From positions 24,508 to 88,507 of the forward strand of contig NZ_BMRN01000031.1 in NCBI RefSeq assembly GCF_014648655.1: a DNA stretch of 64,000 nt, given 5' to 3'. Position 1 is the first letter of the stretch, and the number at the start of each line of letters is the position of its first letter. The stretch comes from Streptomyces atratus (lineage in GTDB: Bacteria > Actinomycetota > Actinomycetes > Streptomycetales > Streptomycetaceae). The notes under the pieces were generated by a model that saw nothing but the letters and a program-made list of their open reading frames with translations, had not been told where the DNA came from and did no database searches. Both the position numbers and the translations under genes were made by a program. Below are positions 26,160 through 34,367 of the stretch, piece by piece.

Positions 26160-27640
26160 GACCGTCTCCCGAGGTACTCCTCGAGACTCAGCCGCGACCG
26201 CCGCTGTGGATCCGGAGTGTCGTTGGCGGGCTGGGAAGCCGTGGTGTGGACGACCAGACGATCGATGGTGACGCGTACGACGGTTTCCGCAGAGGGCTCC
26301 GTTGCGGTCGACACCTCTGGTGCCGGCCACGCCCGTGGTGCGGTGGGTCGGGCCGGCCGGGAGGCGAGGACGGGCCGGCCGGCAACCGGCCTCGTGGTAC
26401 GGACAGGCAGCGCCGGGTCGAGTGGAGGGTTCGAGGGGGAACTCGAAAGGGAGTTCGCCTGCGTCGCGTCCGGGACGGTGACCGATCCGGACGCGGGCTG
26501 AGGAGGGGACGGTGACGGTTCGGCGCGGCTCGACGACGAGGCGGGCCCGGTCGGCACTGGTGCGAACGGGACGGACAACGCTTCGGGCGCCTCGTACGCC
26601 CCCAGGACGTCGGTGGATCCACCGAGGTCCCCTTCAACGCCGACTCCTCGAACACTGCCGCGCGCCCGCGCGGCGAGTTCCACCGTGTCAGGGACGCGGC
26701 TTCCGTGGGGGACGTCCTGCGTGCGATGCATCGGGGTGTCGGGGCGGCCCGGGCGAGTCGGGCGGCGTACGGGGCGCTCGTCAGCCGTACGCGCGCGGCC
26801 CTCGACCGCCGGGGCCGGTTCGCCTGGCACCGGACCGTCACTCATCGCGGGGACGCCCGCACCTGACCGTGCCTGCGGATGCCGCCCGGGCAGTGGCGTG
26901 CACGGTGCGGGTTCACCGGCGGCACGGGGCCGGTGAACCGGGAACGACGGGGAATCAGCAGAGTACCGTTCGGCCGCCCGCGTACGGTTCTCAGCCGAGG
27001 GTGCCTGGCCGTCCGGCGCAGGACCGTCACCGACCACGGCACCTGCACCGGACCGCTGCGGCTCCCGCGCGAGCGGGGACACGGCCGACCCATCGGATAC
27101 TCCGACCCCTTGAACCGTACGACTACACGCCTCAACCGGCGGTACACCAGCGGCCTGCGCGCGACGGTCGACCTCCTGGGCGGCCGCATGAAGCGCGGTC
27201 TCCGACTTCGGCCCCGTTGGCACGGTCGGCAAGGTCGGCGCGATCGGCTCACCGAGCACCTCGGCCGGAGAGGCGGGAACGGGCGCGGACCAACCGGCAA
27301 CGCCGTCGTCTTCCGCCCGGTTGGGCGAAGCGCGGAGGCCGGTGTGGTGCTCGGCCGGACGTGCCGGACCGAGCGGTGCCGTCGAGACCGGTTGTACGTC
27401 CTCCCCCTCGATGGGGGAGGGGCCGTGCGGGAACTCCGTGAACCCTGTCGGTGCCGGGTTCCCCGACGTCGGCGCCCCCGGACCGGGCGGAAGCGCGAGC
27501 GCCTCTCCCTGAACAGCGGGCGCGTAGGCCGGACTGCGACCACCCGGCAAGCGCGTCACACCCGGGTCGAACACGTTCGGCGCCAGCGGCCGAAGCCGCG
27601 GCCCAGGCCCCCCGAGCAGCCGCTCCACGAAGTCGCTCAT
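26156..27640 (-). CDS. Long Pro/Ala-rich disordered eCIS protein
   Basis: A 494-aa protein that is almost entirely low-complexity (Pro, Ala, Gly, Ser, Arg) and predicted to be unstructured. Only the ends look ordered: the N-terminus DFVERLLGGPGPRLRPLAPN and the C-terminus VVRVTIDRLVVHTT with RRSRLSLEEYLGRR, an end pattern I associate with the Pro-rich protein next to DUF4255 genes in tail-like clusters. It overlaps both neighbours by four bases. It lacks the long helices expected of a tape measure. It could be a linker, scaffold or cargo-loading protein; this is unproven. Confidence 0.7.
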   Translation of the reverse strand: MSDFVERLLGGPGPRLRPLAPNVFDPGVTRLPGGRSPAYAPAVQGEALALPPGPGAPTSGNPAPTGFTEFPHGPSPIEGEDVQPVSTAPLGPARPAEHHTGLRASPNRAEDDGVAGWSAPVPASPAEVLGEPIAPTLPTVPTGPKSETALHAAAQEVDRRAQAAGVPPVEACSRTVQGVGVSDGSAVSPLAREPQRSGAGAVVGDGPAPDGQAPSAENRTRAAERYSADSPSFPVHRPRAAGEPAPCTPLPGRHPQARSGAGVPAMSDGPVPGEPAPAVEGRARTADERPVRRPTRPGRPDTPMHRTQDVPHGSRVPDTVELAARARGSVRGVGVEGDLGGSTDVLGAYEAPEALSVPFAPVPTGPASSSSRAEPSPSPPQPASGSVTVPDATQANSLSSSPSNPPLDPALPVRTTRPVAGRPVLASRPARPTAPRAWPAPEVSTATEPSAETVVRVTIDRLVVHTTASQPANDTPDPQRRSRLSLEEYLGRRS

Positions 27641-28368
27641 CCGGTGCTCGCCTCCAGATAGAAGTGCCGACGTGTCGGGCTGATCGACAGCACATCGGCC
27701 TCCGACCAGCCGTAGGCCCGTGCCAGGGTGTGGACCTCATGCAGGAGCCTGTGTGCGTAGCCGGAAACGTCGGTCCACAGGTGGTCGGCGATGTCGAGGG
27801 CTGCCTCCCAACAGTGCCCGCACTGCGGGCAGTTCAGGGTGAGCACGGTGTCGGCTCCCGGGTCGAGGCCCGGGAGCCGCCGGGCCACCTGCTCGAGGAC
27901 CTCGTCGGGCAGATCGTCGGCCGGTGGGCTGACGTCCACGACGCACCGGCGCAGCAGGGCCTGGCGTGCCCGGGGCGCGGTGGGGTCGACGTCCCGGACA
28001 TCCCGGCCCGTCAGGGCGCGGTACGTGACTGTCATGCCGTATGCCGTCAGCGTCCCCGTAGCAGGCACGGCACCGCCTTCACCGGTGCCGCCGCCCGCCG
28101 CACCGGGACGCAACTCCCCGACGGCCACGGTGACGTCGAGGCTGTCGCCGCACGCCGGGCAGTCGGCCGTGCAGGGCAACGCGTCGCCGAAGGCGCCGCA
28201 ACGTAGTTCCAGCAGAAGGGAGTTGACGGCGCTTAGGGGTAGATCCGCGACGCTCTGACCGGCTGGGGCCGCCACCGAGGCAAGCAGGAGAGAGCGGGCC
28301 GCCGGATTGCTGCCGAGGCCGTCCTCCCACACCTCGAGGACGTTCGCCTCCGTCAGTCGATGCGGCAT
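27637..28368 (-). CDS. Zinc-finger baseplate-type protein of the eCIS
   Basis: A 243-aa protein with two cysteine clusters, C57/C66/C70/C73 (CTADCPACGD) and C180/C183/C186 (CPQCGHCWEA), and TYRALTGRDVRDVD between them. Proteins of this type follow the tube gene in many actinobacterial tail-like clusters and are annotated as T4-type baseplate proteins. It ends with a conserved helix (AHRLLHEVHTLARAYGWSEA) and ISPTRRHFYLE, typical of tail chaperone-like C-termini. ATG at 28368 is four bases after the tube stop. Confidence 0.7.
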   Translation of the reverse strand: MPHRLTEANVLEVWEDGLGSNPAARSLLLASVAAPAGQSVADLPLSAVNSLLLELRCGAFGDALPCTADCPACGDSLDVTVAVGELRPGAAGGGTGEGGAVPATGTLTAYGMTVTYRALTGRDVRDVDPTAPRARQALLRRCVVDVSPPADDLPDEVLEQVARRLPGLDPGADTVLTLNCPQCGHCWEAALDIADHLWTDVSGYAHRLLHEVHTLARAYGWSEADVLSISPTRRHFYLEASTG

Positions 28369-28372
28369 GCCG

Positions 28373-28894
28373 TCACCCGGCGGTGTCGGTGAACTGCGGC
28401 TCCTGCGGCGGGTTGGTGTGTTCCCGCACCCAGCCGTGGTGCTCCAGCTTGATGTGTTCGAAGGCGACGGCATTCGACCCGGCGTCGAGTTCGGGAAGGC
28501 CCTGGTACTCCGAGACCCAGCAGTCGTGGACGGAGTAGGACAGCACCTGCTGGTTGCCCTCATCGAAGACGTCGATGATGAGGTCCCGCCGGAAGTCCTT
28601 CAGGGAGGTCTCGAGCCCGCCCGCCGAGTTCTTCAGGCTCCAGACCCTGTTGGCCCATTCCTCGAAGGCCGTGTCGACGGTGCATCCACGCTCCAGGGTA
28701 ATGGCCTCGTACTCGGTGCGGCCTGGGAGTTTGCGGCTGGTGCCGGGGTCTCCGCCGTCGCGGTGCCGGATGACCTCGGTGGTGCGCTTGAGTCCGCTGA
28801 CCCTGCTGATTCCGGCGATGTAGGCGGTCTCCCCGCTGAACTTCACCCGGAAGCGGAAGTTCTTGAAGGGGTCCCGGCGCGTGACTTCCGGCAT
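28373..28894 (-). CDS. Inner tube protein (gp19/Hcp-like, Afp1-like)
   Basis: A 173-aa tube protein: FKNFRFRVKFSGETAYIAGI, then SRVSGLKRTTEVIRHRDGG, then LERGCTVDTAFEEWANRVWS and a C-terminal VAFEHIKLEHHGW, the standard gp19 family layout. It stacks as hexameric rings inside the sheath. ATG at 28894 follows AGGAGG that overlaps the sheath stop. Only one tube gene is seen in this locus. Confidence 0.93.
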   Translation of the reverse strand: MPEVTRRDPFKNFRFRVKFSGETAYIAGISRVSGLKRTTEVIRHRDGGDPGTSRKLPGRTEYEAITLERGCTVDTAFEEWANRVWSLKNSAGGLETSLKDFRRDLIIDVFDEGNQQVLSYSVHDCWVSEYQGLPELDAGSNAVAFEHIKLEHHGWVREHTNPPQEPQFTDTAG

Positions 28895-28905
28895 CGGTCG
28901 TCCTC

Positions 28906-30747
28906 CTAGACCTGGATTTGTCCGGCGAGCTGCTGGATGTGGACGATCACGAACTCCGCGGGTTTGAGCGGGGCGAAGCCGACGTGGATGTTGACGATTC
29001 CGCGGTCGATGTCGTTCTGCGGGTTGGTGTCCTTGTCGCACTTGACCAGATAGGCCTCCTGAGCAGTCTGGCCCTGGAACGCACCCGCGCGGAACAGCGA
29101 GTTCATGAAGGCGCCGACGTTCAGCCGGACCGACGCCCACAGCGGCTCGTCATTGGGCTCGAACACCACCCACTGCGTGCCCCGGAACAGGCTTTCCTCG
29201 ACGAAGAGGGCCAGTCGGCGCACCGGGAGGTACTTCCATTCGTCGGCGAGCCGGTCGGCCCCGCGCAGGGTGCGTGCTCCCCAGGCGACCGGGCCGGTGG
29301 CGGGCAGCCGCCGCAGGCAGTTGATGCCGACCGGGTTCAGGCGTCCGATCTCCAGGTCGGTCAGCGGCACTTCGAGGTCACTGACCCCGCTCAGCGAGGC
29401 ATCCGTGCCGGCAGGGGCCTTCCACACCCCGCGCTGGACGTCGGTCCGGGCCAGGACGCCGGCCATGACCCCACACGGAGGAAAGGCCTGGAGGGCACCG
29501 CCGCGCAGGGGGTCGGGTGCGAGCACACGGGGGTAGTACACCGCGGCGTTCTTGCCGGAGTCGCCCATCTCGAGCTCCGCCGCGTTGTCCAGAACGGTGC
29601 CCACCACGTCGGCGTTGGAACCACCGCTCGCCCGCTGGCCGGTCCAGGAGGGCGGCGGGTCGACCAAGAGGATGGCCCGCCGTTCGAGGCACAGTGGAAG
29701 CGCCTCGTTCTGCAGGGCCTTCGCAGCGCCCGCGCTCTGCCCGTCGAGCCAGTGGGCGTCGGGCAGGCACAGCATGTTGAAGATGTCCGTCTTCAACAAC
29801 TGGTACAGGCCCGTCTTCTCGGCTTTCTTGCCCAGGTACGTGTCCACGTCCTGGGGGCGTTCGTCCTCGTCGCCCGCGCGGGCGACGTTGTCGGCCGGGG
29901 CGTAGCAGAACGGCTGCGGCCCCTGTGTCCCGTCCTCGGCCTTGGCCGTGAACGGATCGGAACCGTCTTCCGGGCTCGTGTTGTCCTTTGGCAGCGCCTT
30001 GATGGGCGCGTCGGGGTCGATACGGACGAGTCGCGAGGAGCCCAGGAGGTGCGCGAGGTTGCGCGGGCTGTCCGGCTTGATGCTGACGTTGAGGTATCTC
30101 TCCTCGGCGCCGGTCTCCATGTCGCGGACTGTCAGATTGAACAGTTCGCGCCGTTGGTCCTGCGTGCCCTTGGGTTCGGAGGTGTCGTAGTCGACGCGGG
30201 CGCGCAGGTGCTGCGCCCACCGTCCCGGGGAGGCGGCGAGGAGGCCTGGGACCGCGGTGGAGCTCCTGCCCGAACGGCCGGAAGCCCCTGTCTTGGCGTC
30301 ACCGCCCGTTCCGTTCCCGCCCCGTCCTTTGCTCTTGTCATCGGAGGCGGAGTCCTCCCCGGAGGTGTCGGAAGCGGAATCCTCTTCCGCGCTGCTCGCC
30401 GCCGCGGCGGGCGGAGGCGCCGATCGGGTGGGTTCTCTCGCAGGCGGGCTCGTCCCGAGGGGCAGGCGGACGGGATCTCCGTCCTTCACCACCCTGACGA
30501 TCTCGGCCTCGCTGCCGCCATTCAGGTAGAACTGGTAGACCGCATAGCTCAGCGGGCAGTTCGCTTGCAGGCCGCCGAAGACGGCCTCGTAGTCGGCCCA
30601 GCCCGTGAGGTGCACGGGCCGGTCGACCGGGCCGCGGGGCGCGTAACCGACGAAGGCGGCGACCGAGGTCGGAACGCCCGTGATCGTCCTGACGGAACTC
30701 TTGACCTCATTGATGTAGACGCCCGGATAGGTGACGTTCACCGGCAT
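28906..30747 (-). CDS. Contractile tail sheath protein (Afp2-like)
   Basis: A 613-aa sheath subunit. The N-terminus (VTYPGVYINEVKSSVRTITG, VPTSVAAFVGYAPRGP) and the C-terminus (NVGAFMNSLFRAGAFQGQT, then IDRGIVNIHVGFAPLKPAEF) are canonical. Residues about 99-165 are an acidic/Gly/Ser-rich low-complexity insert in a surface-exposed position (SSAEEDSASDTSGEDSASDD). Contraction of the sheath drives the tube outwards. It is the first gene of the operon, with AAGGGG before its ATG. No second sheath gene is present, although many eCIS have two or three. Confidence 0.94.
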   Translation of the reverse strand: MPVNVTYPGVYINEVKSSVRTITGVPTSVAAFVGYAPRGPVDRPVHLTGWADYEAVFGGLQANCPLSYAVYQFYLNGGSEAEIVRVVKDGDPVRLPLGTSPPAREPTRSAPPPAAAASSAEEDSASDTSGEDSASDDKSKGRGGNGTGGDAKTGASGRSGRSSTAVPGLLAASPGRWAQHLRARVDYDTSEPKGTQDQRRELFNLTVRDMETGAEERYLNVSIKPDSPRNLAHLLGSSRLVRIDPDAPIKALPKDNTSPEDGSDPFTAKAEDGTQGPQPFCYAPADNVARAGDEDERPQDVDTYLGKKAEKTGLYQLLKTDIFNMLCLPDAHWLDGQSAGAAKALQNEALPLCLERRAILLVDPPPSWTGQRASGGSNADVVGTVLDNAAELEMGDSGKNAAVYYPRVLAPDPLRGGALQAFPPCGVMAGVLARTDVQRGVWKAPAGTDASLSGVSDLEVPLTDLEIGRLNPVGINCLRRLPATGPVAWGARTLRGADRLADEWKYLPVRRLALFVEESLFRGTQWVVFEPNDEPLWASVRLNVGAFMNSLFRAGAFQGQTAQEAYLVKCDKDTNPQNDIDRGIVNIHVGFAPLKPAEFVIVHIQQLAGQIQV

Positions 30748-30859
30748 GCCGGCCCCTTCTCTCCATAACTGGATGCGCCTGTCCGGTGCATATGCCGGGG
30801 GAGGGTGCGGGCGGACCTGGGTCCGCGGGCGCCAACCTGGAAGGACACCGCTCGTGATC

Positions 30860-30900
30860 CGTGATCAACGTATACATACGTATTCAGACAAAACGCTCTG
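30860..30900 (-). promoter_or_regulatory. AT-rich symmetric patch upstream of the sheath gene
   Basis: About 115-150 bp before the sheath start there is an unusual AT-rich stretch with near-symmetric text (CGTATACATACG and ATACGTAT) next to a direct repeat of CGTGATC. It is the most promoter- or operator-like region upstream of the whole injection-system operon. I cannot fix a -35/-10 pair with confidence. Confidence 0.3.
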
Positions 30901-30997
30901 CGTGGCCGCCGGGATGCTGCGATCGGGTGATGAGATGTCCACTGATCAGCCGGACGGCGCAGAACAGGGCCTGACCGGCGGGCTGGCCTCCAGGGGG

Positions 30998-31160
30998 CCG
31001 GTCGTGGCGCGCCCGCTCAGCGCCGTGGTGGTCGGCCTGTATGGCGACAGGAGGGGCCGCAAAGCCGCGCTGCCGCTCTCCATCGGCGCCATGGGTGCCG
31101 GAACACTGGTGCTCGCGCTCACCCCGTCCGCCGTGTACATCGGGATCGCGGCACCGGGCA
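30998..31160 (+). pseudogene. MFS transporter fragment
   Basis: The plus strand reads RPLSAVVVGLYGDRRGRKAA followed by LPLSIGAMGAGTLVLALTPS, the loop 2-3 motif (GxxGDRxGRK) and third helix of a major facilitator superfamily metabolite transporter. Only about 55 codons remain and both ends run into unrelated sequence, so this is a dead fragment. Confidence 0.7.
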
Positions 31161-31265
31161 CCGCTGGCTGGGCTCAGCGTGGAGTCGGCGTTTGGGCGGC
31201 TGCCATCTCGTCGTGCAGCAGGTGGTGCTGGTCGGGCGTGCCCCCAGGACCCGCGCCCCGGAGGA

Positions 31266-31395
31266 CGTTCGCCGAGCACGGTCTGACCGACGACCTCACC
31301 TTCATCGGCTCCGGCAAGCTCGGCCTGTCCGAGAACGCCGCCGTCGCCTTCGCCCTGGGTGTCGACATGATCAACGTCGCCCGCGAGGCAATGCG
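31266..31395 (+). pseudogene. Glutamate synthase-like (FMN-binding) fragment
   Basis: The plus strand reads FAEHGLTDDLTFIGSGKLGL followed by VAFALGVDMINVAREAM, matching the FMN-barrel end region of GltB-like glutamate synthases (IGSGKLG...ALGCDMVNVAREAM). The fragment is about 43 codons and follows the MFS remnant after a short junction. The remaining bases between 30748 and 31453 show nothing else I can name. Confidence 0.65.
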
Positions 31396-31453
31396 TCGGT
31401 GGCGGACGCCCGCTCCAGCTCAATCGTGTCGCTTCAAGACTCAATTTCGGAGT

Positions 31454-33025
31454 TCACTCGTGGCGTGCCACAGTCAGGCAGAGACGGGCCCTGGCGCCGA
31501 GGTGAGGCTGGGCGCCTTCGGGCAGTGGGATGTCGGCGCGGAGTTCGCCGCCGTCCACGGTGAATCGGCAGGCATCTCCCGAGATCGGGTCGAGGTCCTC
31601 GATGATGCCTTGGACTTCGGACTGCCATGCCGCCCAGGCCTGCAGCATCGTTTCGGGTTCGTCGTCGTGGCGCCCGACATCGACGATCAGGTTTTCCTCC
31701 CAGTCGGCCATCTGCTCGAGGTGGTCCTGCCAGAAGAACTGGCCGTGCTTCTCGTCAAGGTGGAAGACCCGCAGCGCCAGGCTGTATCGGGAGCGGCGTA
31801 ACGGCTGGCCGCGGTTGTCCCGGTGGAACTGGGCGGGGTCGAGGAGGAATGTGGTGGCCAGCGGCACCAGGCCGTCGGGGCCGTCTTCCCTGACATGGCG
31901 ATCGGCTTCCAGGTCGAGTTGGACGGGACAGTGGTGAGCAGCGAGTTGCTCATGCATGACGATCGGCAGGCCCCGGACCGAAAGCCGTACCTCGGCCTGG
32001 CGGATCCGGGACCCTGTGGGCGGCTGTTCAGGCAGTTCCACACCGCGGAGGTCGACGCGCACCTGGTAGGCCCCGAAGAGGAAGCGGCGGAGGTTCTGGT
32101 AACCCTCCTCGGAATTCACCAGTCCGTAGCGGCCCGAGTGGGAGCGGTGGACATAGGCGCGGTGGGCCTGCCGCACGTAGGCGTTGTCGATGTGGACGAG
32201 CCCGTCGCTGCGCGGTCCTACGGCCTTCTCGACCAGCCCGTAGTCGGCCGCGTTTGTTCCGACGAGGCAGAACACGCGGCGTACATCGAAGGCCTCGGGC
32301 GGGATTTCGTTGGCCCGCCAGCCAGCCGGTGGTGCGGCGCCCTCAAGCGCGCCCGGCGTCAGGTAGGCGTACATCCGCTCCGGGACGAACATGTCCGATC
32401 CATTCGGTCCGAAGGTCTCCATGGCCCAGTCCACGAGCCCCCCGCCAACATCGAAGGAGATTCCCCCGTGCGGCGTGCCATAGGTGAAGAGACGGTCCAC
32501 CAGCTCGCTGCCGGGCCGGCGGGGCTCACCGGTGGCCGGATCGGGCGTGCGCGACACCTTCTGGATCATGCAGCGTGCAAGCAGGCCGCCCATGGAGTGG
32601 GCCACCAGGTGCACTTTGGGAGCGCCGGTTTTGAGGCGGACCAGTTGGACGAAGTCGTACAGCCGCTCCGCGGCCCTCTCAAGGTCGAACTCCTCTGGAA
32701 CCCCGACGACAGAGGTGCCGAAGGTGGAAGCGGCGTAGTCGTAGAAGCGATGCACCCAAATGGACGCAGGGGGTACCGTGCCATCGTCTTGCGACGCCAG
32801 ATACGCCTGCTGATCACCGCGGACCAGGAGCTGGTACCCCTCATCGTTCATCAGCCGCAGGAGCGGGCCTTCGAATTGGTAAAAGGTCGGTACCTCGTCG
32901 CCACCGACGCGGATATGCGTGGCACCGCTGTTGAGTCCGTAGAACGGATCATCAGTCTGCTTGTCCACGCCGCTCGGCGGGCCGGCGTACCCGCGCAAAT
33001 AGACAATGGGCTGTCGCTCCGCCAT
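31454..33025 (-). CDS. Lipase/esterase-type alpha/beta hydrolase with a C-terminal beta domain
   Basis: A 523-aa protein. The N-terminal 330 residues form an alpha/beta hydrolase with the nucleophile elbow AHSMGG (Ser144) and nearby FTYGTPHGGISFD, the lipase/PGAP1-like pattern. The C-terminal 190 residues (VRVDLRGVELPEQPPTGSRI onward) are beta-rich and unfamiliar, perhaps a binding domain. There is no signal peptide. The ATG at 33025 has GGGAGG about 11 bases upstream. It is on the same strand as the injection-system operon, about 700 bp upstream of the sheath gene and separated from it by debris. It could be a lipolytic effector, but no loading signal can be shown. Confidence 0.75.
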   Translation of the reverse strand: MAERQPIVYLRGYAGPPSGVDKQTDDPFYGLNSGATHIRVGGDEVPTFYQFEGPLLRLMNDEGYQLLVRGDQQAYLASQDDGTVPPASIWVHRFYDYAASTFGTSVVGVPEEFDLERAAERLYDFVQLVRLKTGAPKVHLVAHSMGGLLARCMIQKVSRTPDPATGEPRRPGSELVDRLFTYGTPHGGISFDVGGGLVDWAMETFGPNGSDMFVPERMYAYLTPGALEGAAPPAGWRANEIPPEAFDVRRVFCLVGTNAADYGLVEKAVGPRSDGLVHIDNAYVRQAHRAYVHRSHSGRYGLVNSEEGYQNLRRFLFGAYQVRVDLRGVELPEQPPTGSRIRQAEVRLSVRGLPIVMHEQLAAHHCPVQLDLEADRHVREDGPDGLVPLATTFLLDPAQFHRDNRGQPLRRSRYSLALRVFHLDEKHGQFFWQDHLEQMADWEENLIVDVGRHDDEPETMLQAWAAWQSEVQGIIEDLDPISGDACRFTVDGGELRADIPLPEGAQPHLGARARLCLTVARHE

Positions 33026-33260
33026 GTCGCGTGCGTCCTCCCTGGCCGGTAAGCCATCGGCGACAACGCCAGCGTCACGCCAGGAGAGAGCCCGCGCCAC
33101 CCGACAAAGCCGAACGGGCGTCACATCGGGACCTGTCACCGTACTGCAGGGCATCGTCGGCACGGGCGGCGGGGGCGGGCGGTGACCCGCGCCGGGTGCT
33201 GGTGCTGCTCGCCCTGCCGGCGCTGCTGGCAGTGGCGCCGATCCGCGTCCGCGTCGCCGG

Positions 33261-33825
33261 GTGTCGCCCACACGGCCGGCGGGCAGCCTCTCCCGCAAGG
33301 AAGGCTGGCGCCGCTTCGCGAACGCCCCGCCACGGCAGCGGCCCGAGACACTGACCCGGGCCCAACTGGCCGCGCTGGGCGAGGCCTCTGCCGAGGACTA
33401 CAACGACTCGCGGCACGACTGGCACGCGAACTTCGGCATCGTGCAGACGCCGCAGCTCGCGGGCGTCCACGACGAGCTTGAGCAGATCGTGGCCGGCAAC
33501 CGGCAGGACGGCGACCGCACCGTTCCGCAGCCGTCATCGACGCACTGCCGGGCCTGGGCAGGACCACCATCGCCAACCTGTTCGGCCGCGAATTCGATCG
33601 CCAGCAGATGCGCCGCCTGTCCAAGGTCACCGAGGCCGGACACGAACGCATCCCCGTCTTCCGCGTCGGCCTGACTTCCAACACCACCCTGCGAACCTTG
33701 AACCGGATGATCTGCGAGTACTACGGTCACCCGGCCACCGACCGGGCGAACGCGGCAGCCCTGGCCAGTCACGCCCTGGACTGCGTTCTGTCCTGCGAGA
33801 CCCAGCTCGGCATCGTCGACGACAG
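33261..33825 (+). pseudogene. N-terminal half of a TniB-like transposition ATPase
   Basis: From GTG at 33261 the frame reads SLSRKEGWRRFANAPPRQRP, then HDWHANFGIVQTPQLAGVHD and ELEQIVAGNRQDGDR. A frameshift near 33525 moves homology to the next frame: AVIDALPGLGRTTIANLFG (Walker A, with Arg in place of the usual Lys), then HERIPVFRVGLTSNTTLRTL and SCETQLGIVDD (Walker B region). After GIVDD the match ends. It is the complementary half of the fragment at 3827-4375. It cannot yield a functional ATPase. Confidence 0.75.
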
Positions 33826-33972
33826 CCCAGGCGCAGCCGGGGAATCCCGCCGTCCCGTCACGCAGCCCCGCTGCAAGTCCTCGTCAGAGTCGCCCGAGAG
33901 CCCGGTAGTTGGTTCGATCGCCGAGTCGGCCTGCGCACCCGCCTTGGTAGCGCTCCGCATTGACCACTGATC

Positions 33973-34002
33973 TTGTGTGACATGGCACTGCTGTCCTAGG
34001 TT
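33973..34002 (+). promoter_or_regulatory. Predicted sigma-HrdB-type promoter of the 34-39 kb gene group
   Basis: TTGTGT (33973-33978), an 18-base spacer and TAGGTT (33997-34002) match the vegetative actinomycete promoter pattern, about 100 bp upstream of the 87-aa ORF. A near-palindrome TTGAACGTTCA follows at 34044-34054 in the leader. Confidence 0.6.
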
Positions 34003-34103
34003 GAACGATCAAAGCCGGGCCAGCCACGGTGTGGGGGAAGAATTTGAACGTTCATACCCCTGGCTTGCCTCTCCACTGCCTGTATGTCGGATTGGAGGAT
34101 CCA

Positions 34104-34367
34104 ATGACGGGTCAGCTCAACGAGCTGTCCGCGGGGATGAAGGACCTGTTCGGAGTCCAGGCGCGGCGCAGGCTCCATGCCCCAGCGGTGGTGGTGGAAG
34201 CCGGATGCGGATCCGGCTACGACGAGGTCGGGGTTCCCCTGTTCGAGCGGTCCGGCTCGTTCGCCGAGGAGTCGGAGTTCCACCGTCTTCCAGAGCGTGC
34301 CGTCGTGACCGGGCCCGATGTCGATCCTTCCGGGCCACCGACCCGCCGCGACCAAGGACGATCATGA
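34104..34367 (+). CDS. Small 87-aa ORF, candidate precursor peptide or cluster accessory protein
   Basis: The ORF starts ATG at 34104, preceded by GGAGG with five-base spacing, and its stop overlaps the ABC ATPase start in ATGA, which argues for real, coupled translation. Third positions are strongly G/C. The product begins MTGQLNELSAGMKDLFGVQA, a helical leader-like half, then has RRRLHAPAVVVEAGCGSGYD and a polar Ser/Glu/Pro-rich end. It has one Cys, one Tyr and several Ser residues and no membrane helix. Being first in an operon with an exporter and, further on, a radical SAM enzyme, it could be a RiPP-type precursor. No known precursor family or cleavage motif is recognised, so this is a hypothesis. 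Confidence 0.65.
   Translation: MTGQLNELSAGMKDLFGVQARRRLHAPAVVVEAGCGSGYDEVGVPLFERSGSFAEESEFHRLPERAVVTGPDVDPSGPPTRRDQGRS

Noticed and set aside
26156..27640. Reading the Pro-rich eCIS protein as the missing tape measure
   Set aside because: Tape measures are long and mostly helical; this one is Pro/Gly-rich and would be disordered.
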